Shown here: positions 7,412 to 17,076 of the stretch, in pieces | Numbering within the stretch: the stretch's first letter is position 1 | Layout: each line of letters starts with the position of its first letter | Assembly (NCBI GenBank): GCA_002774365.1 | Contig: PEYM01000059.1 | Coordinates: forward strand, 1 to 40,564 | Origin: Candidatus Saganbacteria bacterium CG08_land_8_20_14_0_20_45_16 | Lineage (GTDB): Bacteria > Margulisbacteria > WOR-1 > O2-12-FULL-45-9 | DNA: 40,564 nt | Direction: 5' to 3' | Notes under the pieces: generated by a model | Database searches by the model: none | What the model was told of the DNA's origin: nothing | The model's input: the letters and a program-made list of their open reading frames with translations, nothing else | Program-made: the position numbers and the translations under genes

Positions 7412-7669
7412 CTAAATTGTTTTGTTTTGCGCTTTATCTTCTGTCAAAATTTCAACACTGACTTTTTTGTTTTGTTTAGCAGCCACGGCCTTGGCAATCG
7501 CCCTAATAGCATTAGCAATCCGGCCTTCACGCCCAATTACCTTGCCCACATCTTCCGGTGCAGCCTTGACCTCAATGATGATGACGCTTTCTCCTGAAGT
7601 TTCTTTTATCTCTACCTTGCTTGGGTTATCGACTAAAGCCTTGACAATATATTCAACGAGTTCTTTCAT
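7412..7669 (-). CDS. khpA: KH-domain RNA-binding protein (KhpA/YlqC)
   Basis: An 85-residue single KH domain with the GxxG loop GKVIGREGRIANAIR and the N-terminal LVEYIVKALVDNP typical of KhpA. KhpA works with KhpB in RNA binding and cell-division/envelope control in Gram-positives; its role here is inferred. GGGAGG is 8 nt upstream of the ATG. It is directly downstream of rpsP, as in most bacteria. Confidence 0.92.
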   Translation of the reverse strand: MKELVEYIVKALVDNPSKVEIKETSGESVIIIEVKAAPEDVGKVIGREGRIANAIRAIAKAVAAKQNKKVSVEILTEDKAQNKTI

Positions 7670-7696
7670 AATAAGCGTTCCTCCCTTGGTACAGAC

Positions 7697-8089
7697 TTAA
7701 GCTTTTTCAGGCGCAGGGTCACCCCCTTCTTTTTCCGACGGCGTTACCGCGGCTGGGGGTCCTCCTGGTGCCGGGGCTGCTGGTTTTGCAGCTTCGGCAA
7801 CTTCTTTTTTAGGTTTTCTTTTATGCAAAGCCGCCAAATCAACCGGCGGGAGCAGGCCAGCTTTGCCTAATAAAATGCGGACTTTTTCTGTGGGCATGGC
7901 ACCTTTGGCAATCCAGGCCAAGGTTTTTTCTCTGTCAACAGTAAAAACAACTGGTTCCTTAAGCGGGTCATATTGGCCCAAAATTTCAATCGCACCACCA
8001 TTCCTTGCCTCTGATTCATCCTGAACAATAATTCTGTAAAACGGCTTATTTTTGGCCCCTTTTCTCTGTAGTTTTATCTTTGCTGCCAA
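7697..8089 (-). CDS. rpsP: Ribosomal protein bS16
   Basis: bS16 is an early 30S assembly protein. The core AAKIKLQRKGAKNKPFYRI, LGQYDPLKEP and KGAMPTEKV is standard. About 45 C-terminal residues rich in Ala, Pro, Lys and Glu extend beyond it. The start is taken as TTG at 8089: AAGGAG lies 8 nt upstream and the product then begins MAAKIKLQRKG like other bS16. A GTG at 8107 would include the ribosome site in the coding region. It is the first gene of the operon, behind the promoter at 8119-8147. Confidence 0.95.
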   Translation of the reverse strand: MAAKIKLQRKGAKNKPFYRIIVQDESEARNGGAIEILGQYDPLKEPVVFTVDREKTLAWIAKGAMPTEKVRILLGKAGLLPPVDLAALHKRKPKKEVAEAAKPAAPAPGGPPAAVTPSEKEGGDPAPEKA

Positions 8090-8118
8090 GTTAACGGCTC
8101 CTTTCACTATATTACTAT

Positions 8119-8147
8119 ATTATACGCGCAAAGGCTTATTATACCAA
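8119..8147 (-). promoter_or_regulatory. Promoter of the rpsP operon
   Basis: Minus-strand TTGGTA (8142-8147), 17-bp spacer, TATAAT (8119-8124). A second TATAAT (8138-8143) overlaps it upstream. The predicted transcript start leaves a leader of about 20 nt that carries AAGGAG. Confidence 0.75.
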
Positions 8148-8166
8148 ATGGGGTGATTTTGGTCAA

Positions 8167-9201
8167 TTAAATTCTGGCAAGATACCCTTGGTAAGCTGTT
8201 TGAATATCTTCAAGCACATCCCCGCCAAATTTTTCCAGCAAGGCATTAGCAATCTCCAGGGCTGCCACAGACTCGCCAATCACTGCCGCTGGTTCAACTG
8301 CGCAAACATCAGAGCGCTCAACAAAGGCTTGGGTCGGCTTTTTAGAAACCAGGTCCACAGATTGCAAGGGTTTTTTGAGCGTGGCAATCGGCTTAACCGC
8401 ACCTCGCAAAACTATTGGCTCGCCATTAGACATCCCGCCCTCAATCCCACCAGCATTGTTTGTCTTGTGATAAAACCCTTTATCTTTACTATAAAATATT
8501 TCGTCATGAACCTTAGAGCCTGGCAAATTTGCTACGGCCAGACCTAAGCCAATCTCAACACTTTTCACTGCTGGGATTGCCATCAGCGCCCGGGCCAGGT
8601 TAGCGTCAAGCCGACGGTCCCATTGGACATGACTGCCCAGGCCAGCCGGCACACCAGTAATTGTTACTTCAAAAACCCCACCCAAGGTATCGCCAGCTTC
8701 AGCCGCTTGATCAATCAAAGTTGGCCAGTCTTTTTCGTTTTCCGCCCCGCTGATTTGAACCACTTTACTAAAAAGGCTAATTTTAAATTCAGAAAGCAAG
8801 CGCTTGGCAATTGCGCCGGCCGCGACCTTAGCTGCTGTTTCCCTGGCAGAAGAACGTTCTAAAATATTGCGGGCATCTTTTTGGTTGTACTTTAGGATCC
8901 CGGCTAGATCCGCGTGGCCTGGTCGAAGCTGCGTAAAAGCTTTTTCAAAAAATTCAGTGCTGCAGTTAGGTATCTGCAGGGCGATTGGGCTGCCAATAGT
9001 CTTGCCTTGTCTGACCCCGGAAAAGAGCTCAACCTTATCTTGCTCCAGCTTCATCCGCGGCCCGCGGCCATATCCCTGCTGACGCCGTTCCAGCTCTTTG
9101 TTGATCTCAGCGTCAGAAAGGCTAAGGTTAGCCGGACACCCCTCAACAATGACTAGCAAGGCCTTACCGTGCGATTCACCAGCAGTTAAATAACGTAGCA
9201 T
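8167..9201 (-). CDS. aroC: Chorismate synthase
   Basis: AroC makes chorismate from 5-enolpyruvylshikimate 3-phosphate using reduced FMN. The 344-residue protein has [77 protein letters not shown] and [17 protein letters not shown]. The ATG at 9201 has no Shine-Dalgarno but sits 9 nt after a TATAAT, so a leaderless or near-leaderless message is likely. The other shikimate genes aroE and aroA lie near 25-32 kb. Confidence 0.96.
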   Translation of the reverse strand: MLRYLTAGESHGKALLVIVEGCPANLSLSDAEINKELERRQQGYGRGPRMKLEQDKVELFSGVRQGKTIGSPIALQIPNCSTEFFEKAFTQLRPGHADLAGILKYNQKDARNILERSSARETAAKVAAGAIAKRLLSEFKISLFSKVVQISGAENEKDWPTLIDQAAEAGDTLGGVFEVTITGVPAGLGSHVQWDRRLDANLARALMAIPAVKSVEIGLGLAVANLPGSKVHDEIFYSKDKGFYHKTNNAGGIEGGMSNGEPIVLRGAVKPIATLKKPLQSVDLVSKKPTQAFVERSDVCAVEPAAVIGESVAALEIANALLEKFGGDVLEDIQTAYQGYLARI

Positions 9202-9210
9202 TATGCGAGG

Positions 9211-9216
9211 ATTATA
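9211..9216 (-). promoter_or_regulatory. aroC -10 element, leaderless start
   Basis: Minus-strand TATAAT ends 9 nt before the ATG of aroC. A TTGATA lies about 15 bp further upstream, a short spacer. No ribosome site can fit between a normal transcript start and the ATG. Confidence 0.55.
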
Positions 9217-9233
9217 ACACGATAATTATCTTA

Positions 9234-10832
9234 TCAACAACTGGTTCCATCCTCTGGCGTCCTGAGATATTGAAATTCATTTGGCCTTTGGAAAACAACT
9301 GTCTGATTGCGGCCAGGATTATCGCCACACCCTTCTTTGGCTCGATACAAGGCTTGGTCAGCAGCTTTGACTAGCCAAGCATCACTATCTTCCCCACCGT
9401 CCCTTTCCAAAAAAGAGAGCAGCTCTTTAATTGCCTCACTCCCAGAAATCCCAGCAATGCCAAGACTAACAGAAAGGAACACCCTTTGAGTTCCATACAT
9501 CAACTTGATCTTTTGAACCGCCCGCCTAATATCCTCTGCCAACGCACCAGCGTTCTCAACATTAGCCTCTGGCAAGATTGCCAAAAACTCCTCCCCACCA
9601 TATCGAATTATCACATCAGTTCGTCTCACCCTTTGCTTTACCGCTTTCGCTAGCTGTCGCAAAGCCACGTCACCAAATGAGTGGCCATAATTATCATTGA
9701 TCAATTTAAAACGATCAAGATCAAACATTACCACAGATAAGCATTGTTTTGAGGAGCGCAGGCCACGGACCAATTCTTCAACCAATTTCTCTTTTAGTCT
9801 TGACCTAGCCCACAAGCCAGTTAAACCATCAATCCCAACCAGTTTTTCATTTTTATAATCTTCAGCTAAAGTTTCTGCTAACGCTTTAAGCATTGGCAAA
9901 TCAACCTTGGGATCATTGATTAACAAGCTGCTGCCTTCTCCCCACTTTGTGAGCTGAAAAACCTTAACACGTTGATCATTTCTTGGATCACCAATTATTA
10001 AAAAGGCAATTTCATCAACATTGCCTAGGCCATAAGTCTTCTCATCCACCGCAATCTTATTTTCATCAATGAAGTTACAACGACTCCTATCTGGAATATA
10101 AAAAATCGCCCAGTTTTCACCGTGTTGTAAGGTGAAAGCTCCTTGCTGCAAATACTCCCTAATAGCACTCTCATAAAGCGTCCCCCGCAAAATTTCCAGA
10201 ATTGTATGATGAAGAAAGGCTTTTTCTTCCCACGGTTCAGGCTGCACCCCCTCCGCTGCAAAACGAGATGAGACCTTGGCCGCATCTCCAGCCAAAGAGA
10301 TCTCTGTCCAATTTCGGCTACTATCAGTGGTCAACTCATAAACCCTGACCCCGCTACAACGAGAAACGGTTCTTATTCCACCAACAATTAAATCTAGTTT
10401 CCCTGTAGCCGAGAGATGATTAGCTAATAGTGATCGAGTAAAAGTTTGCAGTCCCGCCCATCTGTTGAACGAGCCATTGAAATGATCTTGGGCCAGGATT
10501 TTCCCTTCCCACCAAACCATATCGCGATAATCCCCTTCATCAACAGTTGGCCCATCAGCTTCAACTGAAGCAAAAACACCTTGGGCGGCCAAAGCTTGAA
10601 ATAAATCGTCTCCGCTAACTGCTACCCCGGCAATCAGAGTTAATAGAGTAACAAAAGGTCTGGCATAACGCGCTGAAATTTGAGGATTGGGTTTTCCGCT
10701 TAAGGTCACTTTTGGCAACAGTAATCTCAAGTTTGAAGATAAATAAGAATAAGCCCTGGGATCAGAAATCATAAAAGGTCTGATCGCATTTTTTATGGCT
10801 ATTGCTAATTTTCTTGGCACAATTGCAACCAT
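9234..10832 (-). CDS. Diguanylate cyclase with GAF-like sensor
   Basis: This 532-residue protein ends in a GGDEF domain that makes cyclic di-GMP. FDLDRFKLINDNYGHSFGD holds the metal-binding Asp, the active site is GGEEF (412-416), and RRTD (403-406) five residues before it is the canonical RxxD product-inhibition site. A region around residues 120-200 (LDLIVGGIRTVSRCSGVRVYEL) looks like a GAF domain, perhaps one of two. No membrane helix is evident, so it is probably a cytoplasmic sensor of unknown ligand. AAGGAG 4 nt before the ATG fixes the start. Confidence 0.9.
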   Translation of the reverse strand: MVAIVPRKLAIAIKNAIRPFMISDPRAYSYLSSNLRLLLPKVTLSGKPNPQISARYARPFVTLLTLIAGVAVSGDDLFQALAAQGVFASVEADGPTVDEGDYRDMVWWEGKILAQDHFNGSFNRWAGLQTFTRSLLANHLSATGKLDLIVGGIRTVSRCSGVRVYELTTDSSRNWTEISLAGDAAKVSSRFAAEGVQPEPWEEKAFLHHTILEILRGTLYESAIREYLQQGAFTLQHGENWAIFYIPDRSRCNFIDENKIAVDEKTYGLGNVDEIAFLIIGDPRNDQRVKVFQLTKWGEGSSLLINDPKVDLPMLKALAETLAEDYKNEKLVGIDGLTGLWARSRLKEKLVEELVRGLRSSKQCLSVVMFDLDRFKLINDNYGHSFGDVALRQLAKAVKQRVRRTDVIIRYGGEEFLAILPEANVENAGALAEDIRRAVQKIKLMYGTQRVFLSVSLGIAGISGSEAIKELLSFLERDGGEDSDAWLVKAADQALYRAKEGCGDNPGRNQTVVFQRPNEFQYLRTPEDGTSC

Positions 10833-10900
10833 AATACTCCTTCCTTACTATCTATTTCGTCCCCTGCCATGAGAAATTTCACTTTCTCTCATTATTTCTG

Positions 10901-10906
10901 TATAAT
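10901..10906 (+). promoter_or_regulatory. -10 element of leaderless gene 10914
   Basis: TATAAT followed by only 7 nt and then the ATG. There is no Shine-Dalgarno, so transcription would start at or next to the start codon. Confidence 0.6.
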
Positions 10907-10913
10907 AACTAAA

Positions 10914-11243
10914 ATGTCAAAGGTCGTTAGCTGTCTAGAAAATATCAACTTCACAGACAAACAATTCGTGGGTACCATTGCTTTTCGCAGTGAAGATATT
11001 TCCCTGCCCAATGGCAGCAAAATGGCCCTGGGCATTGATGGCGGACATTGGGTCTTGATCTATCAAAAAGAGGCTGGCGCGCATTTTTGCGTCTACAACT
11101 TTCTCCAGGCCGAGAAAAAGCTCTTGGTTGACGAAAAGCTAGGTGGCGAAAAAGAGTTGCAAGAATTTAAAACACTAGTTAACTATTTTTTTGAAAATGC
11201 TAATATTAATGACCTAGTGACAATTTCGCCGCCCAAGGAGTAA
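10914..11243 (+). CDS. Hypothetical protein, 109 residues
   Basis: Not recognised. The product starts MSKVVSCLENINFTDKQF and is a soluble alpha/beta-type sequence with no membrane helix. The central GGHWVLIYQKEAGAHFCVY looks like beta strands. The ATG at 10914 is chosen over an in-frame ATG at 10869 because the TATAAT lies between them. It is first in a likely transcription unit with the next small gene (7 bp gap) and ilvD. Confidence 0.65.
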   Translation: MSKVVSCLENINFTDKQFVGTIAFRSEDISLPNGSKMALGIDGGHWVLIYQKEAGAHFCVYNFLQAEKKLLVDEKLGGEKELQEFKTLVNYFFENANINDLVTISPPKE

Positions 11244-11250
11244 GGAGTTA

Positions 11251-11472
11251 ATGGAGCTAAGTGGTATCGGCGCCTTTGGCATTGTCCCATTCTTAAGCGA
11301 GGACATCATGAAACAAGCCAAATTCGCCAACATCAAGACCCGGGCCGGTAAAATTGCTTATTTTTTGGCCCTGGGCAAGCAAGCCAGGCGGCCAGTCATT
11401 CACGAGGGAATTGAGCAAGCCCGCGGGGCATTAAAATGGATCAAAGAATTTCTAGAGGAGGAAGAAAAATGA
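11251..11472 (+). CDS. Hypothetical protein, 73 residues
   Basis: Not recognised. A small protein with [16 protein letters not shown] at the N-terminus, a basic middle ([20 protein letters not shown]) and an acidic helical C-terminus ending EEEEK. GGAG precedes the ATG and the stop overlaps the ilvD start as ATGA, so translation with ilvD is coupled. Constant linkage to ilvD in relatives would suggest a role in that pathway; nothing in the sequence shows it. Confidence 0.65.
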   Translation: MELSGIGAFGIVPFLSEDIMKQAKFANIKTRAGKIAYFLALGKQARRPVIHEGIEQARGALKWIKEFLEEEEK

Positions 11473-13121
11473 GATCAGATCGCGCTAAAAAAGGCTTAGA
11501 AAGGGTTCCTAATCGAGCACTAGTCCACGCTACAGGCGTAACCGAAAAAGGGATTAAAAAGCCCTGGATCGGGATTGCCAATTCTTACACCAACTTAATC
11601 CCTGGCCACGTTGATATGCGACCACTGGCAGAAGCAATCACCAACGGTATTTACGCTGGCGGCGGCCAGGCTTTTGAATTTGGCATTCCTGGAATTTGCG
11701 ACGGCATTGCCATGGGCCACCGCGGCATGCACTACTCCCTGCCCTCACGCGAACTTATTGCCGACTGCGTTGAATCAATTGCCGAAGCCCACGCTTTGGA
11801 CGGGCTAGTGCTTTTAACCGCTTGCGACAAAATCACACCCGGTATGATCATGGCAGCAGCCAGGCTTGACATCCCAACTATTGTCGTCACAGCCGGCCCA
11901 ATGCTGTCTGGCCACCACAACATGATCAGACGCTCGCTGGTGCGCGATACTTTTGAAGCGATCGCCGCTCACCAAAACAACAAAATTAGCACCAAAGAGC
12001 TGCAATGTCTGGAAATGGAGACTTGTCCAGGCGCTGGCGCTTGCCAGGGGCTTTATACAGCCAACACCATGGCTTGTTTAACCGAAGCCATGGGACTTTC
12101 TTTGCCTGGCTGCGGCACAGCCCTGGCAGTTTCAGCTAAAAAGAAACGGATTGCTTTTGAGTCTGGCGAGCAAGCAGTGGAACTGGTCAGAAAAAACATT
12201 ACCGCGAGAAAAATCATCAATGAAAAAGCAATTTACAATGCCATTGTCATGGACAATGCTTTGGGTGGCTCATCAAATACCGTGCTGCACATCCCAGCCA
12301 TTGCCCACGCCGCAGGAGTACCAATTAAACTGGAACTTTTTGATGAGGTCAGCAAAAAAACCCCGCACATTACCAACTTGCGACCAGGCGGCGAACATTT
12401 TATGGAAGATTTTGATTGGGCCGGCGGTGTCCAAGCTGCCTTAAATGTCTTAAAAAGCAAGCTTCAAGACAACTTAACAGTCACTGGCCAAGACATAAAA
12501 ACTTTGGCTCGCTGCGGCAAGGTCATTGATCACAATGTCATTAAAAATTTAAACAACGCTTATCACCAAGAGGGCGGAATTGCTATTCTGCACGGTAATC
12601 TTGCCCCCAATGGCTGCGTGGTCAAACAAAGCGCGGTCGCGGCTAAGTGCATGAAGTTTACTGGCAAAGCCATTGTTTTTGAGGGAGAAGAAGCAGCCAT
12701 GAAAGCAATTATGTCTAAAAAAGTAAAAGCCGGCCACGTAGTTGTGGTGCGCTACGAAGGGCCAAAAGGCGGGCCAGGCATGAGAGAAATGCTCGCCCCA
12801 ACCGCAGCTATTGCTGGAATGGGCTTAGGCGAATCTGTGGCCTTAATTACTGACGGCAGATTCTCCGGAGGAACCAGGGGGGCTTGCCTTGGCCACATCT
12901 CACCAGAAGCTGCCGAAGGCGGCCCGATCGCTATTGTGCAAAACGGTGATCCAATTGAAATAGATATTCTCAAAAGAAAGCTGACTTTAAAGCTTGCACA
13001 AAGTGAAATCAACCTAAGGCTGGCCAAATGGAAACAACCAAAACCTAAAATTGATAAGGGTTGGTTGGCTAGATACGCCAAAATGGTTACGTCAGCAAAT
13101 ACCGGGGCGGTTTTAAGGTAA
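11469..13121 (+). CDS. ilvD: Dihydroxy-acid dehydratase
   Basis: IlvD dehydrates 2,3-dihydroxy acids to 2-keto acids in valine/isoleucine synthesis, using an Fe-S cluster and Mg. The 550-residue protein has cluster cysteines in ACDKITPGM and [20 protein letters not shown], and also [26 protein letters not shown] and the C-terminal [37 protein letters not shown]. The start is the ATG at 11469, with GAGGAGG upstream; the ATG at 11436 would add 11 residues read through that ribosome site. It ends 3 bp from the convergent malQ. Confidence 0.96.
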   Translation: MRSDRAKKGLERVPNRALVHATGVTEKGIKKPWIGIANSYTNLIPGHVDMRPLAEAITNGIYAGGGQAFEFGIPGICDGIAMGHRGMHYSLPSRELIADCVESIAEAHALDGLVLLTACDKITPGMIMAAARLDIPTIVVTAGPMLSGHHNMIRRSLVRDTFEAIAAHQNNKISTKELQCLEMETCPGAGACQGLYTANTMACLTEAMGLSLPGCGTALAVSAKKKRIAFESGEQAVELVRKNITARKIINEKAIYNAIVMDNALGGSSNTVLHIPAIAHAAGVPIKLELFDEVSKKTPHITNLRPGGEHFMEDFDWAGGVQAALNVLKSKLQDNLTVTGQDIKTLARCGKVIDHNVIKNLNNAYHQEGGIAILHGNLAPNGCVVKQSAVAAKCMKFTGKAIVFEGEEAAMKAIMSKKVKAGHVVVVRYEGPKGGPGMREMLAPTAAIAGMGLGESVALITDGRFSGGTRGACLGHISPEAAEGGPIAIVQNGDPIEIDILKRKLTLKLAQSEINLRLAKWKQPKPKIDKGWLARYAKMVTSANTGAVLR

Positions 13122-13124
13122 GAA

Positions 13125-14627
13125 CTAACCTCGTCCTGTCGCCATGGTTAATTGTAATAGGCGGGACCTGACCTCTGGGGTTAGTTGCGAAGCAGTAAAA
13201 CGCCATTGCCAGTTGCCTCCAGAACTAGCTGGCAAGTTCATCCTGGCTGCCTGCCCCAGACCTAGAACATCCTGCAGCGGGATAATCGTGACATTAGCCA
13301 ATGATTTGAATGCCAGCTCAATCAATTGCCAATTAACAGTTTCCTCTGACACCTCCTGGCCCAGATATTCTGCCAGAAGCCTTTTTTCTAAAGCTGTGGC
13401 CTCATTTTTAAACCAGCCCTTGACCGTATTGTTATCGTGCGTTCCGGTGTAAACAACACATTCGATCGGATAATTATGGGGTAAATAAGGATGAGTGTCT
13501 AGGTTCTCACTAAAGGCAAAGAGCAAGACCTTCATGCCTGGTAAGGCAAACTTTTGCATCACAGCTTTGACATCATCAGTTATTACGCCCAAGTCCTCAG
13601 CAATAACAGGCAGCTCCTGAAACCTGGCAACAAGCTTAGTTAAAAAGTCATCAACTGGGACTACCGCCCAATGGCCATTGATCGCAGTTGTTTCCCCAGC
13701 CGGAACCTCCCAAAAACTAACAAACCCGCGAAAATGATCAAGCCTGACAATATCAAACAAGCTAAAATTATGCTCAAGCCGCTGCTCCCACCAAGCAAAA
13801 CCCTGCTGGCGCAAAATATCCCAACGATAGACAGGCGACCCCCACAGCTGGCCAGTGCGGCTAAAAAAATCCGGCGGCACCCCAGCAACGTGGGTTGGCA
13901 ATTTGTTTTCATCAAGCTTAAAAATTTGATTATGTTCCCAAACATCCGCGCTGTCATAGGAAACATAAAAAGGAATGTCACCAATCAGGCTTATCCCTTG
14001 ACGATTAGCATAGTTCCTTAGCTCGTGCCATTGCTGGTAGAACAGATATTGAAAAAACTTTTCTCGCAAGATCTCCTGTTTAAATCTTTCCTTAAGCTCC
14101 CCCAATGCGGCTGCTTGCCGGTCACGAATTGGCTGATCCCAAAGGTTCCAAGTTTGGCCACCAAACTTTTCTTTCAAAACAGCAAACAGAGCGAAATTAT
14201 CAAGCCAATAATCATTCTGCTGACAAAAACCTGCCAGCTCTTTCTGCTGCTGGCCGCTGGACAAAAACTTAGCAAAGGCCAGGTTAAGCAATTTGAGCTT
14301 AAACTGAACCACGGCCTCAAAGTCCACGCGTTCTTCAGGGAAAGAGATAATATTAGCTAGCTCGGCCTCTGCCAACCACCCAGCCTTTTGCAAAAGCTCT
14401 GGGCTAATCAATAATATATTACCGGCATAAGCCGAGTGGCTACTATACGGAGAACTGCCAAACGCCAGGTCAGTTGGATTAAGCGGCAGGACCTGCCAAA
14501 AGGACTGTTTGGTTTCTTTTAAAAAATCAACAAAGCCATAGGCGGCCGGACCCAAATCACCAATGCCAAAAGGAGATGGCAAAGAGGTCAGATGCAACAA
14601 AATCCCACTGCCGTGTTTTTTTATCAT
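13125..14627 (-). CDS. malQ: 4-alpha-glucanotransferase (amylomaltase, GH77)
   Basis: MalQ transfers maltosyl or longer glucan chains in maltodextrin and glycogen turnover. The 500-residue protein shows SGILLHLTSLPSPFGIGDLG, SSPYSSHSAYAGN, GDIPFYVSYDSADVW, and the catalytic Asp in VRLDHFRG, the acid/base Glu in AEDLG and the third Asp in GTHDNNTVKGW. Its length is normal. It follows the GH57 gene with a 1-bp gap and shares its promoter, forming a small alpha-glucan operon. Confidence 0.95.
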   Translation of the reverse strand: MIKKHGSGILLHLTSLPSPFGIGDLGPAAYGFVDFLKETKQSFWQVLPLNPTDLAFGSSPYSSHSAYAGNILLISPELLQKAGWLAEAELANIISFPEERVDFEAVVQFKLKLLNLAFAKFLSSGQQQKELAGFCQQNDYWLDNFALFAVLKEKFGGQTWNLWDQPIRDRQAAALGELKERFKQEILREKFFQYLFYQQWHELRNYANRQGISLIGDIPFYVSYDSADVWEHNQIFKLDENKLPTHVAGVPPDFFSRTGQLWGSPVYRWDILRQQGFAWWEQRLEHNFSLFDIVRLDHFRGFVSFWEVPAGETTAINGHWAVVPVDDFLTKLVARFQELPVIAEDLGVITDDVKAVMQKFALPGMKVLLFAFSENLDTHPYLPHNYPIECVVYTGTHDNNTVKGWFKNEATALEKRLLAEYLGQEVSEETVNWQLIELAFKSLANVTIIPLQDVLGLGQAARMNLPASSGGNWQWRFTASQLTPEVRSRLLQLTMATGRG

Positions 14628-14628
14628 C

Positions 14629-17058
14629 TTAATTGATCCTAACAGCTAAACCATCACCAAGCAGCGAAAAATACTTGAGCCATTCTTCGGCCTCAGGCTG
14701 GCCCTGGGCAAAGCGCCGCTTCATTTCGTTTAGCAGTTTTTGGCCAATCTTGAAATAAAGGTTTTGGGCCTGCCACAGATTGAGCTCAAGCTTAAGCGGT
14801 GGGGCTAAAAAGATAGAGAGTGCTGCCCAAGCATCCTTGAGCCAACCAAGATTTTCCGGCAGCGAAAAATGTCGCCACATCAACCGGCTCATCACCTTTG
14901 AAGCATGGTAATTAAGGGTCTGACGATCAAGTTTTACCGGCCAAGCTGAAAACTCCTTGGCAATTTCCTGAAAGGCTACCAGGTCATAATTGTCTGCCTC
15001 TAACAATTGGCGGAGCTTGTCATTGATCACAAAACGAGCAATAGTATAAAGCGCCATTGGCAAGGAAACTTGCAGCTTATTTAAGCCGCGCATTGTTTTA
15101 TAATGTTGGTCAAAAATCTTGGCCAGCGATTCCCTGATCTCAGTTAAGGCCGGGCCAGCCATTTTCATTAAAATTTTGCGTTGCTCGTCACGGAACAAAT
15201 GTTGCAGCGAATAGCTGTGATGATCAAAATACTTATGAGCCAGCGCGTTTAAGCGTTCATCGCTTTCTTTTTGAAAGGCCTCTTTAAATTCCAAGCGCAG
15301 CGCTTTAAACAAAACTTGATCGTGTTGCTGCACTACCCCCCCCCATATCTCCCCCCCCCCTCGATGAATCGCAAGAAAACCAACGTCTGCTTCTGTCGCC
15401 GTGATACTTGAGTAAATGTGAGCTTGCCCTAGCACCAAAGTTTTACTCCCCTTTGACAAGCGATCAAAATTTATCTTATCAATCCAATAATAGAAAAGCT
15501 TGGTGCTTTCAGGATAGTTCTCAAACAACGAGGAAACAGCGTAATGCGCCCCAACCCTAAAAAGATCAAGCCTCTCGGGTTGGATAATTTTTTCATAAAC
15601 CACCCGGCCGTTTGGAAACGCTGGTAAGTTGCCAGGGGCTAGCTCCAGCAATTTTAAATATTCAGCCTCGAGGTCTGTGCCAGTAATAATTTTTGCCAGT
15701 TGGATTGCCCGAGCAGCATAGGACATAACCTGAATTGTCTCAAGGCCTGAGATATCATCAAAAAACCAGCCGCAGCTTGTGTACATTAACAACGCGTGGC
15801 GCTGCATTTCCAGCAATTGACGAGCACAAGATTGAGCCTGCCATGATAACGGCCGCCCGGCCAAGCGCTCAAAAAACAAGCGTGTTTTATCTTCGTGACG
15901 ATCAAGCACCACCTCAATATATTGGTTGCGCGCCTGCCACGGATCCAACCCAAGCTCTCTCATTTTGGCTTCGTAAATATCCAGCAGCCTGTCCCTGAGC
16001 CAATCCATGGCTTGCCGCAAAGGCGCCCGCCAATTCTGCTGCCAACTAGGGTTAAGACCAGAGGCGCAACCGCAGTTATTTTTCCAACGTTCAACCCCGT
16101 GCGCGCAGCTCCAAGACGAATTTTCAAAAATTTCCGCCTCGAAAACTGGCGGGAATTTCTCAAGGTACTCTCCATAAATAGTTAAGCGCGCCAGATCATT
16201 CTCTTCCAAATGATACAAACAAAAAGACAGCGCCATTTCACCGTAACGATGATGGTGGCCGTAACTCTCGCCATCAGTAGCCAGGTGCACTAATTGCGGC
16301 TCATGGCTGTCCACAAAAGCCCCCAACAGCCGGTCGGCAAAAACCCCGCCATTACCAAGCAAACCGCCAAAGGCCACGTCTCGGGAAATTGGGCCATCAT
16401 AAAAAAAGACAGCAATGGACTTACCCGAAGGCAAAGGAACAAGATAAGGCCTTTTCGGGTCAATGCGGTTACCAGAAACGTCACGCCACGTCTTAGCTCC
16501 CAGTTTCCTTACCCGCTTGGCCTGATTAGGCGCCAGGACAGTAAACTTTACGCCTTGCTCAACTAAAAGTTCCAAGGTCTCAAGGTCGACCGCCGTTTCC
16601 GCCAGCCACATGCCTTCGGCTTTCCTTTTAAAGCGGTACTCAAAATCAGCCAGGCCCCAAATAATTTGCGTTTCTTTGTCCTTGCGGTTCGCCAGGGGCA
16701 TGATCAAATGGTTATAAACCTGGGCCAGGGCCGCTCCATGGCCGGCAAAGTTTTTCTGGCTCATGGCATCAGCCTCAATAATCGCCGCGTAAGTTTCCTT
16801 ATCATTCTTGGCCAGCCAAGAAAGCAGGGTTGGCCCAAAGTTAAAGCTGATCTTAGAATAATTGTTCAAAATATTGATAATTTTCTTGTCAGCATCAAGA
16901 ATACGTGAGGCAGCATTAGGAGCATAGCACTCAGTAGTAATCCGCTGGTTCCAATCGTGATAAGGATAAGCAGGGTCCTGGAGCTCTACCTCCTCCAGCC
17001 AGGGATTTTCCCTTGGCGGCTGATAAAAATGGCCGTGGATACAAACATAGTGCGTCAT
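14629..17058 (-). CDS. GH57 family glycosidase with DUF3536
   Basis: An 809-residue protein of the GH57/DUF3536 type, probably acting on alpha-glucans. The N-terminal HGHFYQPPRENPWL and DWNQRITTECY, the QVYNHLIMPL section, WLAETAVD (near the nucleophile region) and TDGESYGHHHRYGEMAL match the GH57 catalytic fold. SSWSCAHGVERW and CGC follow. The C-terminal half is helical DUF3536. Two G-tracts (9 and 10 G on the coding strand, 15336-15344 and 15351-15360) lie in the IHRGGGEIWGGV region and could slip. No signal peptide is seen. The precise reaction (amylase versus branching-type) cannot be told from sequence alone. Confidence 0.88.
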   Translation of the reverse strand: MTHYVCIHGHFYQPPRENPWLEEVELQDPAYPYHDWNQRITTECYAPNAASRILDADKKIINILNNYSKISFNFGPTLLSWLAKNDKETYAAIIEADAMSQKNFAGHGAALAQVYNHLIMPLANRKDKETQIIWGLADFEYRFKRKAEGMWLAETAVDLETLELLVEQGVKFTVLAPNQAKRVRKLGAKTWRDVSGNRIDPKRPYLVPLPSGKSIAVFFYDGPISRDVAFGGLLGNGGVFADRLLGAFVDSHEPQLVHLATDGESYGHHHRYGEMALSFCLYHLEENDLARLTIYGEYLEKFPPVFEAEIFENSSWSCAHGVERWKNNCGCASGLNPSWQQNWRAPLRQAMDWLRDRLLDIYEAKMRELGLDPWQARNQYIEVVLDRHEDKTRLFFERLAGRPLSWQAQSCARQLLEMQRHALLMYTSCGWFFDDISGLETIQVMSYAARAIQLAKIITGTDLEAEYLKLLELAPGNLPAFPNGRVVYEKIIQPERLDLFRVGAHYAVSSLFENYPESTKLFYYWIDKINFDRLSKGSKTLVLGQAHIYSSITATEADVGFLAIHRGGGEIWGGVVQQHDQVLFKALRLEFKEAFQKESDERLNALAHKYFDHHSYSLQHLFRDEQRKILMKMAGPALTEIRESLAKIFDQHYKTMRGLNKLQVSLPMALYTIARFVINDKLRQLLEADNYDLVAFQEIAKEFSAWPVKLDRQTLNYHASKVMSRLMWRHFSLPENLGWLKDAWAALSIFLAPPLKLELNLWQAQNLYFKIGQKLLNEMKRRFAQGQPEAEEWLKYFSLLGDGLAVRIN
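15336..15360. repeat. Paired homopolymer tracts C9 and C10
   Basis: C9 (15336-15344), ATATCT, then C10 (15351-15360), inside the GH57 gene and in frame in this sequence. A one-base change in either tract would shift the frame. Confidence 0.9.
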
Positions 17059-17076
17059 TTATAATGTGATACTTTG

